Below are positions 54,801-64,000 of a DNA stretch of 64,000 bases, one piece after another. Source of the stretch: Phoebastria nigripes (taxonomy: Eukaryota; Chordata; Aves; Procellariiformes; Diomedeidae); NCBI GenBank assembly GCA_035582835.1, contig JAYKAV010001831.1:566373-630372 (forward strand), given 5' to 3'. Position numbers and translations under genes: made by a program. Each line of letters starts with the position of its first letter. Within the stretch, counting starts at the first letter, position 1. Below the pieces are notes generated by a model that saw only the letters and a list, made by a program, of their open reading frames with translations, did not search any database and had not been told where the DNA came from.

Positions 54801-57800
54801 AGAAAGCCTCAAGCCTTTGCAGTTTTGATTGCCTGATGCTTTGGGAGCTGGGAGAGGAAATGCAATCGTTCCTGTACTGTATTTATGTTGGTCAATGCTC
54901 TTGGAGTTCAGTGTGGAAAGGAAGTGGACAATCTTTGTCCTGAATCCTCAGCCTAACCCAGAGTAGAGCACCGATTACTCTTTGCTTTTTTTTAAAGATT
55001 GTATAACTTCTACAAATGGAATGGGTGTTGACTGCATATTTTTGTGGATTTAATAAAAATGAGGCTAAAACCTTGAGATTTTTGTTCTCCTTTCAAAGCT
55101 AAGAAATAATAAACTTTTCCAATTTTAATGAGAGTTCACTTACATTCCATTATGCAGCCAGGTTAAAAAAGAATTTTAATTTTATTTCTTTTAAAAACCT
55201 AACATCCCCACATCTCTCTGTGATTAAAGTTTATTTCAAGATTTCTGTTGAATGTAGAGTTTAGGGAAGGTAAAAATATGGCTGCCCTAAGAATTGAAAA
55301 AGAGTAAAACAAAATTTGGGAACTGTAACATTTAACAGTTCAATCTTTACTCTAGCTCTGTAAGTATAAGGATGGAGTGACCATTGATTGACATGTTCAT
55401 TTCAGAAACAGATTACACATTGGTCCGAGAATAAGATGTCAGCTGGTGCCCTCATGTGGATATGTGTGCCGTTATATATAATAGAAAATGAAACTTTTAG
55501 TCAAAACAAAGCCATAGAAACTTTAGCANCTCAGTTTTGCACACAGAATTCGGACTGTTTGTTTAAGACAGGCTTTCATTATTCGCTTGCAGTGCGGGNA
55601 ATCCCGTATTACTTAGTTGTAAGCAGAGTCTCCTAGCTGCATGCCAGGATATAACATGGCTCTTAATGTAAATTTAAAGTACAAAACTGAACTCATTCTT
55701 AACTGCATAGCCACGATCTCTCTCACTCACAAAAACTACTGATTCATATTAAAAAGCAAAAGTTATCAAGTGACTGGCTTTCAGAACTAATCACACAACT
55801 TTTTTCCAGGGTTTGGAAAAATTTCAACAGAATATAATCTTTCTTGAAAAAATGCCTTGCCTTTCTTATTTACAAAGAAAGCATTCCAGTTGTCAGCCAA
55901 CACAGAAGAGAGTTGAGTATGCACAGGGCATACAGGCTGGCAGAAATAATTCCAGTTTGATCAACCACAGTGGAACGCATTATCAGTCAAGATCTAGCCA
56001 TGTTTTTCTGGAAATGTGCGAAACAGGTGAGTGAAAAGCATACAACACTTCCAATAAGAATACTGATTCAGTTTTATATATTGACTATATGATGATAACA
56101 TCTGCAGACTGTCAGCAAGGGTCCTACAAAGATGGCAAGGAGGTAGGTATGGGAACACGGCATGATGCAAGCTGCAGCCAACCCCCCAGCTAGGGTCAGT
56201 GCAGATCCACCCCTAGTGTCTCTTGTGCCACTGTCTCTGGAGTGCTTATAAAAGTGTATGCATTTTTGACTCTATTACTCAAAAATGCTAAACTTTAAGT
56301 GTAGAATTAATCAGGATGTTTAAATACAAGCCCAGCATTCTACAGAATCATCTATATAATCTTTACATCTTAAGTGTAAGGGAAAGATCGAAGGCAAACC
56401 AACTAGAATACTTTTTAACAGACAGCAAAAGAATTAACCATGTGATACAACCAGAATCTAAACCTAAACTAGACTGCCATTTGCAGAATATCCAATCACA
56501 ATTGTGCTGTGTGTGCCCCCAGAGGTAGGTAAAGATACTGATCTGAAATACTGTAAAAACTTTAACAAAACTTCCATTTTCAAGCTGTGCAAAGCAGCTA
56601 CAATGATTATAAAGAATTGATAGGTAGGGTAGCTGCAATCTGTAATCTGATATGACATCTACCTCAAAACCCAAACTGTGAACTGGTGGATAAAGAGGTT
56701 GGTTTTATTTTTATCAGCCACCCACAGATCAGAGTAACTCCTGTGGAATTCCATTGGCTTCAGCAAATCCATATTGTGAAATGTTTCTTACCTTGTGCAA
56801 TGTTTCAAATTCTTACATATTATAATAATTAGAAGGCCAACAATTTAATCTGGGAATATAAACCAACACTGTATTACTTATCTGCAGGCGTTTCATGTCT
56901 CCCTGTGGTAGGTGCTTTACAGAAGAAGGACACAAAAGCATACAAGCCAAGCAAAATACTACAGACAAGAGAAATTTTATCTTTTTAAACATAATATCAG
57001 AGACATGACTTGTAGATTTGATAGCATTCAAAATTCTTTGCCCTTAAAACTACTTTGTTACACGAATTTGGGGCCTTTGCAGGAAGTAATGCATTTTTGA
57101 CATTACAATTTTTTTTCCATAATGGCAGATAACACATTTGATATTTTAAATATTTAGATTATCCAGATCAAATATTAGCCAGGTAGTTCAGTACCAGGCA
57201 CTTTAAAATAGGAGGTTCTATGGGTTAAAACTTGTGCTTTCCCTTGGCATCAAAGACTGCAGAAATCGTTTTTACCTTAGCATTACCCTGAATGCCCTAA
57301 TGCCCTTTCCGATGATCCTTCAGAGCATGTGTTATACTGCTTAATGATCATCCCAAACTCCATAGCTAGCTTTATTTGAATGATGCTGGTATGCATGCTG
57401 GTTTAATACAACCTTTAGCTATCTTTTGGGGCAAAGGACAGTATGAAAATGAAAGAGGTCATCTCTTTAGGAATACTGTAGCTGTCAATAGAAAAGGAAA
57501 ATACTTTGTACAAAACCGAAAATTTATGGATTTTTTTAAAATCTCATTTAAGAATTTACATATTTCACTTACTGCTGTTGCTCAATGAAAATAAAAAGAA
57601 ATTCTTGTAGAAAAGACTTGCCCAGAAATGAACAGAAAGAGTTGCGTGCCTATGAATTATAGTTCCAGACTGCTTATACTCTGCCTTAAAGCTGTGTATT
57701 CTTTCTCTGTACTTGTGCAATGCATTTATATTGGAAGGCCCTCTTAAAACTGGGTGATCTATTGGTTTAGGGAGCTAAAGATTAATTCCAGATGTGGTCA

Positions 57801-58171
57801 TGCTCTTCTAGCCCTTCAAAAAGTAACTACTGCACCATCTGTTTTGTAATAGACAATTTCAAAGAGTGCCAAGGGGAATGTTAAAGACATTGGTCAAACA
57901 GCCACATATACCTCACACACAGGAATCCTAGAGGTCATAGTGCCTCAGACAGATTCATATTTTCACTTTTTCTCTCCATTGTTCCACCATGGAAACTCAA
58001 GGAACAGCTCTCCTTCCTCCCAAAATAGGAAGGAGATGTTTTCCAGATTATTACCAGCGTTGACATGTATGAGCCCAAATTCAGACCTGAATTCAGTGGA
58101 ATGACTGGAATTCATGGTGACATGTCTCTTATACCTGCCCCACTTTTGGATCCTTGCAGATTATTCCAAAC

Positions 58172-58174
<3 letters not shown>

Positions 58175-58202
<28 letters not shown>
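58175..58202. repeat. Poly-T tract (28 T)
   Basis: There are 28 consecutive T residues. This could be the tail of a - strand retroposon whose body would lie to the right, but no such body was recognised. Confidence 0.9.
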
Positions 58203-61200
58203 CCTTCAAATGAACTCAGTAGCAGGAGGTTAATGCTAAACTGACTTCAGATCTGGCTGGTTGCCGAAGACAAATGAAGGGTGCAACAGGTAATGAAGGG
58301 TTGTTCCAGATCATGATCATTTTTATTTTTCCTGGTTATTTCAGGAAGCTCGAAATAAAGGAATTGTGTCTGTTCTTCTAAATACAGTGCTATGCATCAA
58401 TATCTACATCTCGGGTGTATAACAAAGATGCACTCAGGTCTAGCACCAACATAACTTAAATTCTTCACAACAGTAAAATTGGAGTAAAAGAAGTTCTCTG
58501 AAGACTAAGTATAAATCTGAACTTTAGAGCAGTAACTCATGATTTATACCAAATATTCCCGACAAAAGGTCTAAAATGAAAACAAAAGGAAACAGAACAT
58601 CTACTAGAGGTTAGACAATCACAATATCGTGCAGTCCCAGAGAGCCATTTTTGCTGCAGTGACATTAAGTAAATCATTGGTAAAAAGAAATAAAGATTAA
58701 CAATATGTGTCTAGTTCATTCCTCTTTGGTTTTTCCAGTGCATCCAGTCATATTTTATACCAATTCTTGTAATAAGTTATTACAAAAATAGCTTAGGACT
58801 GGCAGGCTAGTGTACCTACTTAAGTTTTGTTGACTTTGCTGTGGTTCTCTCCATTCAACAGCACACTATAGAATCAGTGCCTTAGACTATAAGCTTAGTG
58901 TCTGGGTATACTCCAGGTAGACCTTCAAGTTCAAAGTTTGCTGCTGGTAAGAAAGAAATAAATTAATAGGAATAACAGCTCCTCACCACTTGCCTCTCCT
59001 TAGTATTATTAGGACTGAATTTCTCTTAAGCCACGGTCTATTTGGGTGGTGTAAGGGAATTCCATACAGTAAGATTTGCACTTTTTCAGTATTAAATATT
59101 ATTAAAACAAAGAAAGGTTGGAAGGCAGAATAAGAAATGTTTGTTTTGGAGGGCTTCATCACAGCTTTTAAAATTAAAGGCATCCAAAAGAAATGCATTC
59201 TGAGAGGCTAATATACATATTGGTGTGGGAGGACGCATACACACCTGTTAGCTAAAGCAAAGGCTCCATGGCTTAGGACAAGATTTAATTCAAAATATTA
59301 GACTCAATAAATAGCACTTAGAACTAGACGTTATACATTGCAGCTACTCACAATTACACTCCAAACCAAAATCTGCAAGAAGAAAATGGTGCCTGAAAGA
59401 AGGATCCAAACCAGAAAATATTTTAAGGGAAAATCACATGGAGCTAGCTTATAGAAACCATGGAGAAGAGATGGTTTTGAAATCCCAGTCTTACAGAGCT
59501 AACATATCTCCTCCAGAGCTATAGAAACATCTCTCATTTCATCTTATGTAAGTATCTGTACTCCCAAAAAACCCCACAAAACAAGCCAGACAAACTAAAA
59601 AAAAGCAATCTGAATAAAACTCATTCTTGCAAACCAAGCAGCGTAGTAGTCACACCTCTCCTGAGGCTGGTGTTCCCGGAAGAAAAGACCTCCAGAATGA
59701 AGAGGTATTTAGGGAGAGTTTTGTTTTAGACATTCATATTACACCTCAGCTTAATTCCTGCTTTTGTTTAAGAACTTTTAACCTCTTTTCATCTGTTCTA
59801 GAACATAGTTAACTTACTCTATTCCTGTGCTTTCTAGGCACAAATTCTGCCTTTAACTAAGTCATGCAACACAGGGTTGAAGACTGACCCATCCTTTGAA
59901 AAATACTCAAGAATTAGCTTAGGTCATTAGTTGGAGCCCAAATAAAGAAAATCCAGAAATTCACTGCTAGTAGCTCCTCTCTCCTTATTCCATACCGGAC
60001 CTAACTCTAAATTCAACCCTAAATGTACAGATAAATCTTTCAAAGCTCACTGTTTTGTGGGCTGAGAGGCTAATTTGCTCCAGCTGAGGCCAGCACTAAC
60101 CCACTTCACTCTAAGGACAGACACCTGTGGCACATCTTTTGCACGGGAAAAACGTGCCAGCCATTTGCTAGCTACTGGCTGGGTCATACCTACCTTGTCA
60201 AAGTGATCTATTTCATTTAAGATGTATAGATCCAAAATTACACAGCCCAGTGAAAAAAGAAAGCAATCATTTTATTCACTTGACACATGCTGTCTTGAGG
60301 AGAGTTCAATTTGTAATAGTAGTTCACAAACAGAAGAATAGAGTTTTTAAAAATAACTTATTTGTACCTTGCAGCAGAGGATTAAGACATGGTATACTGG
60401 GTAACTGGTACAAAATACATGCTCCATGGAAATAATAGCATTTCTAGTGCACATTTTTTTGAAAACTTTATCACTTTAACTTTCATTGTCTTTGTACCTC
60501 AGAGGCAAGAATTAGTACATAGAAAGGCCTGTTTCCTTTCTCAGCCATCTTTTGAAATGACTGATAGTAGTTCTTTATTTGAGGGCATTTTTTTTTTTTT
60601 TCTGACAGTGTTGCATCCAGCTAGGATGGATGTTTTCCACCTGACCGCCTGCCCAAATCACAATTTCCAACCACAAACTCCATGTCACTGATAATGACTG
60701 CAGAGTTCCCCCTGGTTCGCCTGACAGGAGGAGCTCCTCCATTACTGTTGAGGTTACAAGTGTTACCAGCCAAACAGCACAGAAATAACCCTGGCCACGC
60801 ACAAGGACACGGTTTCGGGGCACAGTTGTGCCCTGCGGAACAATTGCCGCGGGTCTCACCGCAGCACCTGCCACATACCCTGCACCGCGTCCCCCTCCTC
60901 CCCAGCACCAAACTGCAGGAGGTTAGCCTGCGTTCTTCCGCCGTCCTATCTTTCCACGCAGGCAATTGCTGAAGGCATGCAGTTGTCCACGGGGAGACAG
61001 ATGCCACGGCAGTCTCCGCACTGAAACTGGACCCACCCCAGAAATCCTGTATCAGCATTTTGATGGATCTTTGGCTTTTACACGTTATGTATACCTATTA
61101 CGTGTATGTGCAGTGGAAGTCTAATGCGTGCAAGGCAGTGCACGTGTAACGTTTGCAATCATTTGCAATCCCCGTGCACTCTGGGGACTGAGCCCATGTG

Positions 61201-61365
61201 AAAATCTGGCTTTTAAAGTGTTGTCCCCAAAATTACAGGCTGCATTTAGGGGGCACAGCCACCGCCTCTCACCCCCTGCTACCCCACCAGCCTCCGAAGG
61301 CCGTCTCTCACTTTCGGTGCGGGGGAAAGGCCCCGGAGCGGGGCTGCGCCACGCCGCTAAACTCA

Positions 61366-61390
61366 GCCCGGCCCGGCCCGGCCCGGCCCC
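61366..61390. repeat. Short GCCCG tandem repeat in the CpG island
   Basis: Five consecutive five-base units (four GCCCG, then GCCCC) occur about 150 bp upstream of the MOCS2A start. The units are potential GC-box/SP-family sites. The motif is prone to slippage and to secondary structure. Confidence 0.7.
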
Positions 61391-61475
61391 TCCAGGCCTA
61401 GCAGCGGCTGAACGGGCCGCGCCGCGCTCCCGGCCCAGGCCGCAGGGGGCGGTGCGGACCCGGCGCCTCTGGTCC

Positions 61476-61488
61476 GGGCGCAGGCGCC
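61476..61488. promoter_or_regulatory. NRF1-like site in the MOCS2 promoter
   Basis: The sequence GGGCGCAGGCGCC contains the NRF1 core arrangement GCGCA-N-GCGC, 48 bp upstream of the proposed MOCS2A start codon. NRF1 commonly drives CpG-island housekeeping and metabolic genes, so the placement is plausible. The motif is CpG-rich and could arise by chance in such an island. Confidence 0.35.
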
Positions 61489-61535
61489 ACCGTGAGCCCG
61501 CGGCGGAGGGCTGCCCGCCCGGGGACGGCGGCTCC

Positions 61536-61547
61536 ATGCGCTGCCAG
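61536..61547 (+). CDS. MOCS2: MOCS2 (MOCS2A frame), coding exon 1
   Basis: This is the first coding exon of the molybdopterin synthase small subunit MOCS2A. It is only four codons (Met-Arg-Cys-Gln) and ends in phase 0 at CAG, followed by the splice donor GTGGGT at 61,548. Known mammalian MOCS2A proteins also begin with a very short exon-1 peptide ending in Cys-Gln before the first beta strand, so this ATG was chosen over anything upstream. It lies inside a CpG island, as expected for a housekeeping promoter. The start context is weak (T at -3, C at +4). The frame is open upstream for at least 136 codons with another ATG at 61,128, but that GC-rich, Pro/Arg/Ala-rich stretch resembles no known MOCS2A extension. 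Assignment depends on joining to the exon at 61,926, where frame and product fit exactly. Confidence 0.85.
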
Positions 61548-61925
61548 GTGGGTGTAGCTTGCCGGCGCCCCTGGGGAGCGGGCCCGGCTAGAGGCCAGGC
61601 GGGTGCCGGGAAGGGCGGCGGGGTTCCTCAGCCCCTCTCCTCGGCGGGCAGAGGCGCCGGGCGGGCGAGGCCTGGACGGCGGAAGCGGGACACGGATGCG
61701 CGCTGACTTACCCCCCCCCCCGCCCTTTTCTGCTCTACTTCTGACAGCCGGGGCAGGAGGAACGCGACAGAGCTTATCGGCGTTAAAAAAAGGCAGGGAA
61801 AGCTTTTCCTCACGCTGGTTTGGTTTCGGTTGTTTGTTTTGGTATTTTCGGAGACGTTAATGTGCAGTAGCCGGTTTTTTTTCAGTAGGCCCTGCTCCCC
61901 TGATCGGCGTTTGTTCCCCGAGCAG
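61548..61925 (+). other. MOCS2: MOCS2 intron 1 (378 bp)
   Basis: This intron is bounded by GTGGGT at the 5' end and CAG at 61,923-61,925. The 5' half is CpG-rich, belongs to the promoter island and includes an 11-base C run (61,711-61,721). The 3' half is T-rich, with a TTTTTTTTCAG-like pseudo-acceptor near 61,876-61,886. The real acceptor is the later one at 61,925, because only it joins MRCQ in frame to VSVLYF. Use of the earlier AG would add about 39 nt and an in-frame insertion of about 13 residues, which does not resemble known MOCS2A proteins. Confidence 0.75.
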
Positions 61926-62047
61926 GTCTCAGTGCTGTATTTCGCCAGGAGCGCGGAGCTGGCGGGGCTGCGCTGCGAGACCCTCTCGGTGCCACGGCAG
62001 ATCACCTCTCTGCAGCTCTGGGAGGAGATCGTCAAGGTTCACCCAAG
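61926..62047 (+). CDS. MOCS2: MOCS2 (MOCS2A frame), coding exon 2, partial gene
   Basis: This exon encodes residues 5-44 of MOCS2A plus two bases of the next codon (122 nt, phase 0 to phase 2). MOCS2A is the small, ubiquitin-like MoaD-type subunit of cytosolic molybdopterin synthase. Its C-terminal Gly-Gly thiocarboxylate donates sulfur to precursor Z (cPMP) bound by MOCS2B, giving molybdopterin in molybdenum cofactor synthesis. The translation shows the MoaD hallmarks: a first beta strand VSVLYFARSAELAG, a second strand around ETLSVP, and the start of the first helix at LQLWEEIVKVHP. The family is about 88 residues, so this is half the protein; the Gly-Gly tail lies beyond the window. The acceptor (CCCCGAGCAG, after a pyrimidine-rich stretch) and the donor (AAG/GTATTC at 62,048) both look functional. 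In known vertebrate MOCS2 the A and B frames overlap in one bicistronic transcript; the B frame is not in this window. Confidence 0.92.
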
Positions 62048-64000
62048 GTATTCGGGAAGGTTACCGGTGAGGTGCACAAAGTTTAACGTGGTTGGGGGGT
62101 TTTTTGGTAAATACAAATTCAGCATTTAGAGTTGAGCTGGAACACGTATCAGTACTTTGATACCATAAAAACAGTGACATTACTTTGTTCGTGTAACCTG
62201 CAGCAAGTGTTTTGTGTTTTGGCCAGTTGGAAATGCTGTAGCTTTATGTGTACGCAAGGAAAGACTAGGTCCAATGAATGTACCCAAAAGTTGCGCCTGA
62301 GGGGTACTTTAAAATGTGGCCCATTGTCCAGGAGGGCCACGGTGCTGTAACTCTGCTGCACGTGAAAACTGAGCTGTGTTATTAACCTGTGGAGAAGGTG
62401 AGATGTCTCAAGGAGGGATCAAGCACAGCCACGGCAATAAATAAGAAATTCATGATAATGTGCAGGTTTTTTTGATCACTTATCTTTAACTGTATTGTTA
62501 GCTGTTGGTCTGAGCTTATGGCACACTCTGGAAGACAGGTCAGGAAGGGAACTGAAGCCCTGCCACAAGCTTCCAGCCGCTCAACCCTTACGTAGGAAGT
62601 AGGTTCCGCCACTTTCAACCTCCTGTGCTTAGGAAGAAAACCCACACTGTTGGTTGCATTTCATAGGGAGTCTGGTCCTGAGAGAGCGCTAGCTGTGCAC
62701 TGTAAGGACCCATATGGCGCTGGTGCTCTTTGGGGGTGTCAGCAAAAATGCCTCCTCAGGTTAAGGCTGAGGGAACGTGCTCAGTCCTGTCAAGAATGAG
62801 TCTGATAGACAAAGGTGCAACACCGTTTTGGAAGGGGAATAAAAAAAAGTGTGTAACAGAGGTTGAGGTCCTCAGGATTTAGTGCTGAATGCACTGGAAT
62901 TTCCATAACTTTGGACTTAGGTGCCAAAGTCTTCCTTTAGGAACTACTCTCCTTTATTAGATCTACTCTCAAAGGCTATGAAAAAAATTAACTATTTAGC
63001 GATGGCATCTGTTTCCAAATGAGAAGCTCTAACCAAATGTTAGACCAGGGGCCTTTTCCTCATGGAGAATCAAGACTAAGTGTGTTTTGGGGGAGGAGGC
63101 AGTAGGGAATGAGTGTATTTTACTTTGCAGCCTATTACTTGGTGTCAGAAGCAGCAGCAGCACCTTTGGTCGGTTTGCCATAGTTTGTCAACTTTGTCCT
63201 TTTATGAATGATGACTTGGGGCAGTACATTTTGCATGTGCAGTTACTTCGCAGCGGCGGCCTTCTTGGAAAATGCTTCTGCTCCTAGCTTTTCTGGAAAA
63301 ACTCAACATAATTGTAGGGCATTGACCACAGACTTCTATTCACATTGCTAATGGATATTCAAACTGCAGCTTGAGCATACTTGACAATGCTCTTCTGTTC
63401 CACCCATTTTCCCTAATGAATTAACTCGCAAGTGACATTAATTAGAGCCCATCCTTCTAATGGGCACTTCAGTTCCATAGTTGCGCTCAGTTCCTCAGTG
63501 GCTTGCTTTACTTTCATACAATCCCTCCCTTCAGTCTGCCCTCTGAGTCAGTGCTACTGTGTTTTTCTCAGCCTGTGCCTTGCCTACTTTTGTCTATCTG
63601 GCTGGTAGGAAATAAGATGATTTTTGCTTGTACCCTTTTGGTGTGCTTACTTGTTTCTAGGCAATACAGTTCTCCGCTGTCTGTGCCAGATTTTGTAGTC
63701 TCAAACAGTAACAGTTAGCACGCCTGCACCTTCTGAAGTAAAATGTTGGCACTCTTTTTCTGGTGTCTTACTGGTGTTGCCCTCATACTTATTGTGTGAT
63801 TGCATTTAGTCATGAAAGCGACTCCCTGCCTCATGGTATCCAGAGCTGTGGACTCTCACAGCAACATCTCACAGATGTGAAATCAAAAATATATAGAAGA
63901 TCTGCCAGAAAACACACCATATCTGCCCTCTTAGTTCTATTGCCACTCCTTATCAATAGCGAATTTCAGCCCTGTAAGTACAAAAGACCCAAAGCCTCAT
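62048..64000 (+). other. MOCS2: MOCS2 intron 2, 5' portion, runs off the window
   Basis: This stretch follows the phase-2 donor GTATTC at 62,048. I searched it for the next MOCS2A exon, which should encode a Val-Arg-Asn/Asp-Gln type strand and the conserved Gly-Asp loop, and for the MOCS2B start. Neither was recognisable before 64,000. The sequence is unique-looking, moderately AT-rich intronic DNA. The short open frames here (for example 63,087-63,287 and 63,503-63,718) show no family resemblance. Confidence 0.7.

Larger units (their letters stand above)
47320..61250. other. Intergenic desert, MOCS2-proximal segment
   Basis: This is AT-rich non-coding DNA that becomes GC-richer from about 60,700 toward the MOCS2 CpG island. 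It contains A/T homopolymers at 51,816-51,843, 58,175-58,202 and about 60,587-60,601, and undetermined bases at 55,529 and 55,599. Open frames here, such as 48,766-49,185 (-), 54,379-54,750 and the GC-rich frames at 60,621-61,058, have no domain signature. A divergent promoter-associated transcript could start near 61,300 and run left, but no splice or coding structure supports one. Confidence 0.55.
61300..61730. promoter_or_regulatory. CpG island promoter of MOCS2
   Basis: GC content and CpG frequency rise sharply here compared with the AT-rich DNA on both sides. CpG dinucleotides are dense from about 61,310 through the first coding exon to the C run at 61,711. No TATA box stands out immediately upstream of the start, which fits a dispersed, TATA-less housekeeping promoter. 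The island contains five tandem GCCCG-type units (61,366-61,390) and an NRF1-like palindrome just upstream of the start codon. Islands of this type often initiate in both directions, so a divergent non-coding transcript to the left is possible, but nothing in the sequence shows it directly. Confidence 0.85.

Noticed and set aside
60621..61058. 145-codon Cys/Gly/Arg-rich open frame on the - strand
   Set aside because: It lies in the GC-rich shoulder upstream of the island, overlaps another long frame on the opposite strand, and has no domain pattern or splice sites in a sensible arrangement.
61121..61537. 138-codon open frame on the - strand over the CpG island
   Set aside because: It is antisense to the MOCS2 promoter and first exon. 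The length comes from high GC content, and the Gly/Arg/Pro/Ala composition is typical of CpG-island shadows.
61553..61706. Continuation of the exon 1 frame past 61,547 as coding sequence
   Set aside because: It reads through a good splice donor into CpG-rich intron. MOCS2A homology resumes only at 61,926, so this part is intronic.
62048..64000. Search for MOCS2A exon 3 or the MOCS2B start
   Set aside because: No frame here encodes the expected MoaD C-terminal half or a MoaE-like start, so these exons are taken to lie beyond 64,000.
1..64000. CRISPR arrays, operons, integrases, tRNA or rRNA genes
   Set aside because: No regularly spaced direct repeats, no tRNA cloverleaf with paired A and B boxes, no rRNA-like blocks, and no prokaryotic gene organisation were seen. 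Tetranucleotide and homopolymer tracts are ordinary vertebrate simple repeats.

Overview
The window looks like vertebrate nuclear DNA, most likely from a bird. It is AT-rich, mostly non-coding and poor in recent repeats. Two recognisable chicken-repeat-1 (CR1) LINE fragments have avian-type sequence (27,050-27,114 and 46,997-47,212). Several older, badly decayed amniote repeats (MIR-like, CR1-like and palindromic families) are also present. There is no sign of prokaryotic, plasmid or viral organisation, and three single undetermined bases (8,494, 55,529, 55,599) mark it as assembly sequence.

The only gene I can support is the 5' end of MOCS2, on the + strand at the right edge. MOCS2 encodes both subunits of molybdopterin synthase. 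A CpG island (about 61,300-61,730) carries a four-codon first coding exon (Met-Arg-Cys-Gln, 61,536-61,547). A 378-bp intron follows, then a second coding exon (61,926-62,047) that matches the N-terminal half of the small subunit MOCS2A. The next intron runs past the window end, so the rest of MOCS2A and all of MOCS2B lie to the right.

The remaining ~61 kb upstream of MOCS2 looks like a gene desert. In human 5q11.2 the upstream neighbour of MOCS2 is FST, several hundred kb away, and this part of human chromosome 5 corresponds to the avian Z chromosome. By inference the window is therefore Z-linked and covers the MOCS2-proximal part of the MOCS2-FST interval. The many short open frames there lack conserved-domain character, codon bias and coherent splice structure, and I treat them as chance. 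The desert holds decayed repeats, simple repeats and A/T tracts, a few inverted or tandem duplications, and AT-rich homeodomain-motif clusters that could be conserved regulatory elements.

I found no new gene system. The points most worth a second look are the MOCS2 5' architecture (tiny first coding exon, weak start context, upstream frame open for 136 codons, NRF1-like promoter palindrome) and the candidate distal regulatory elements.
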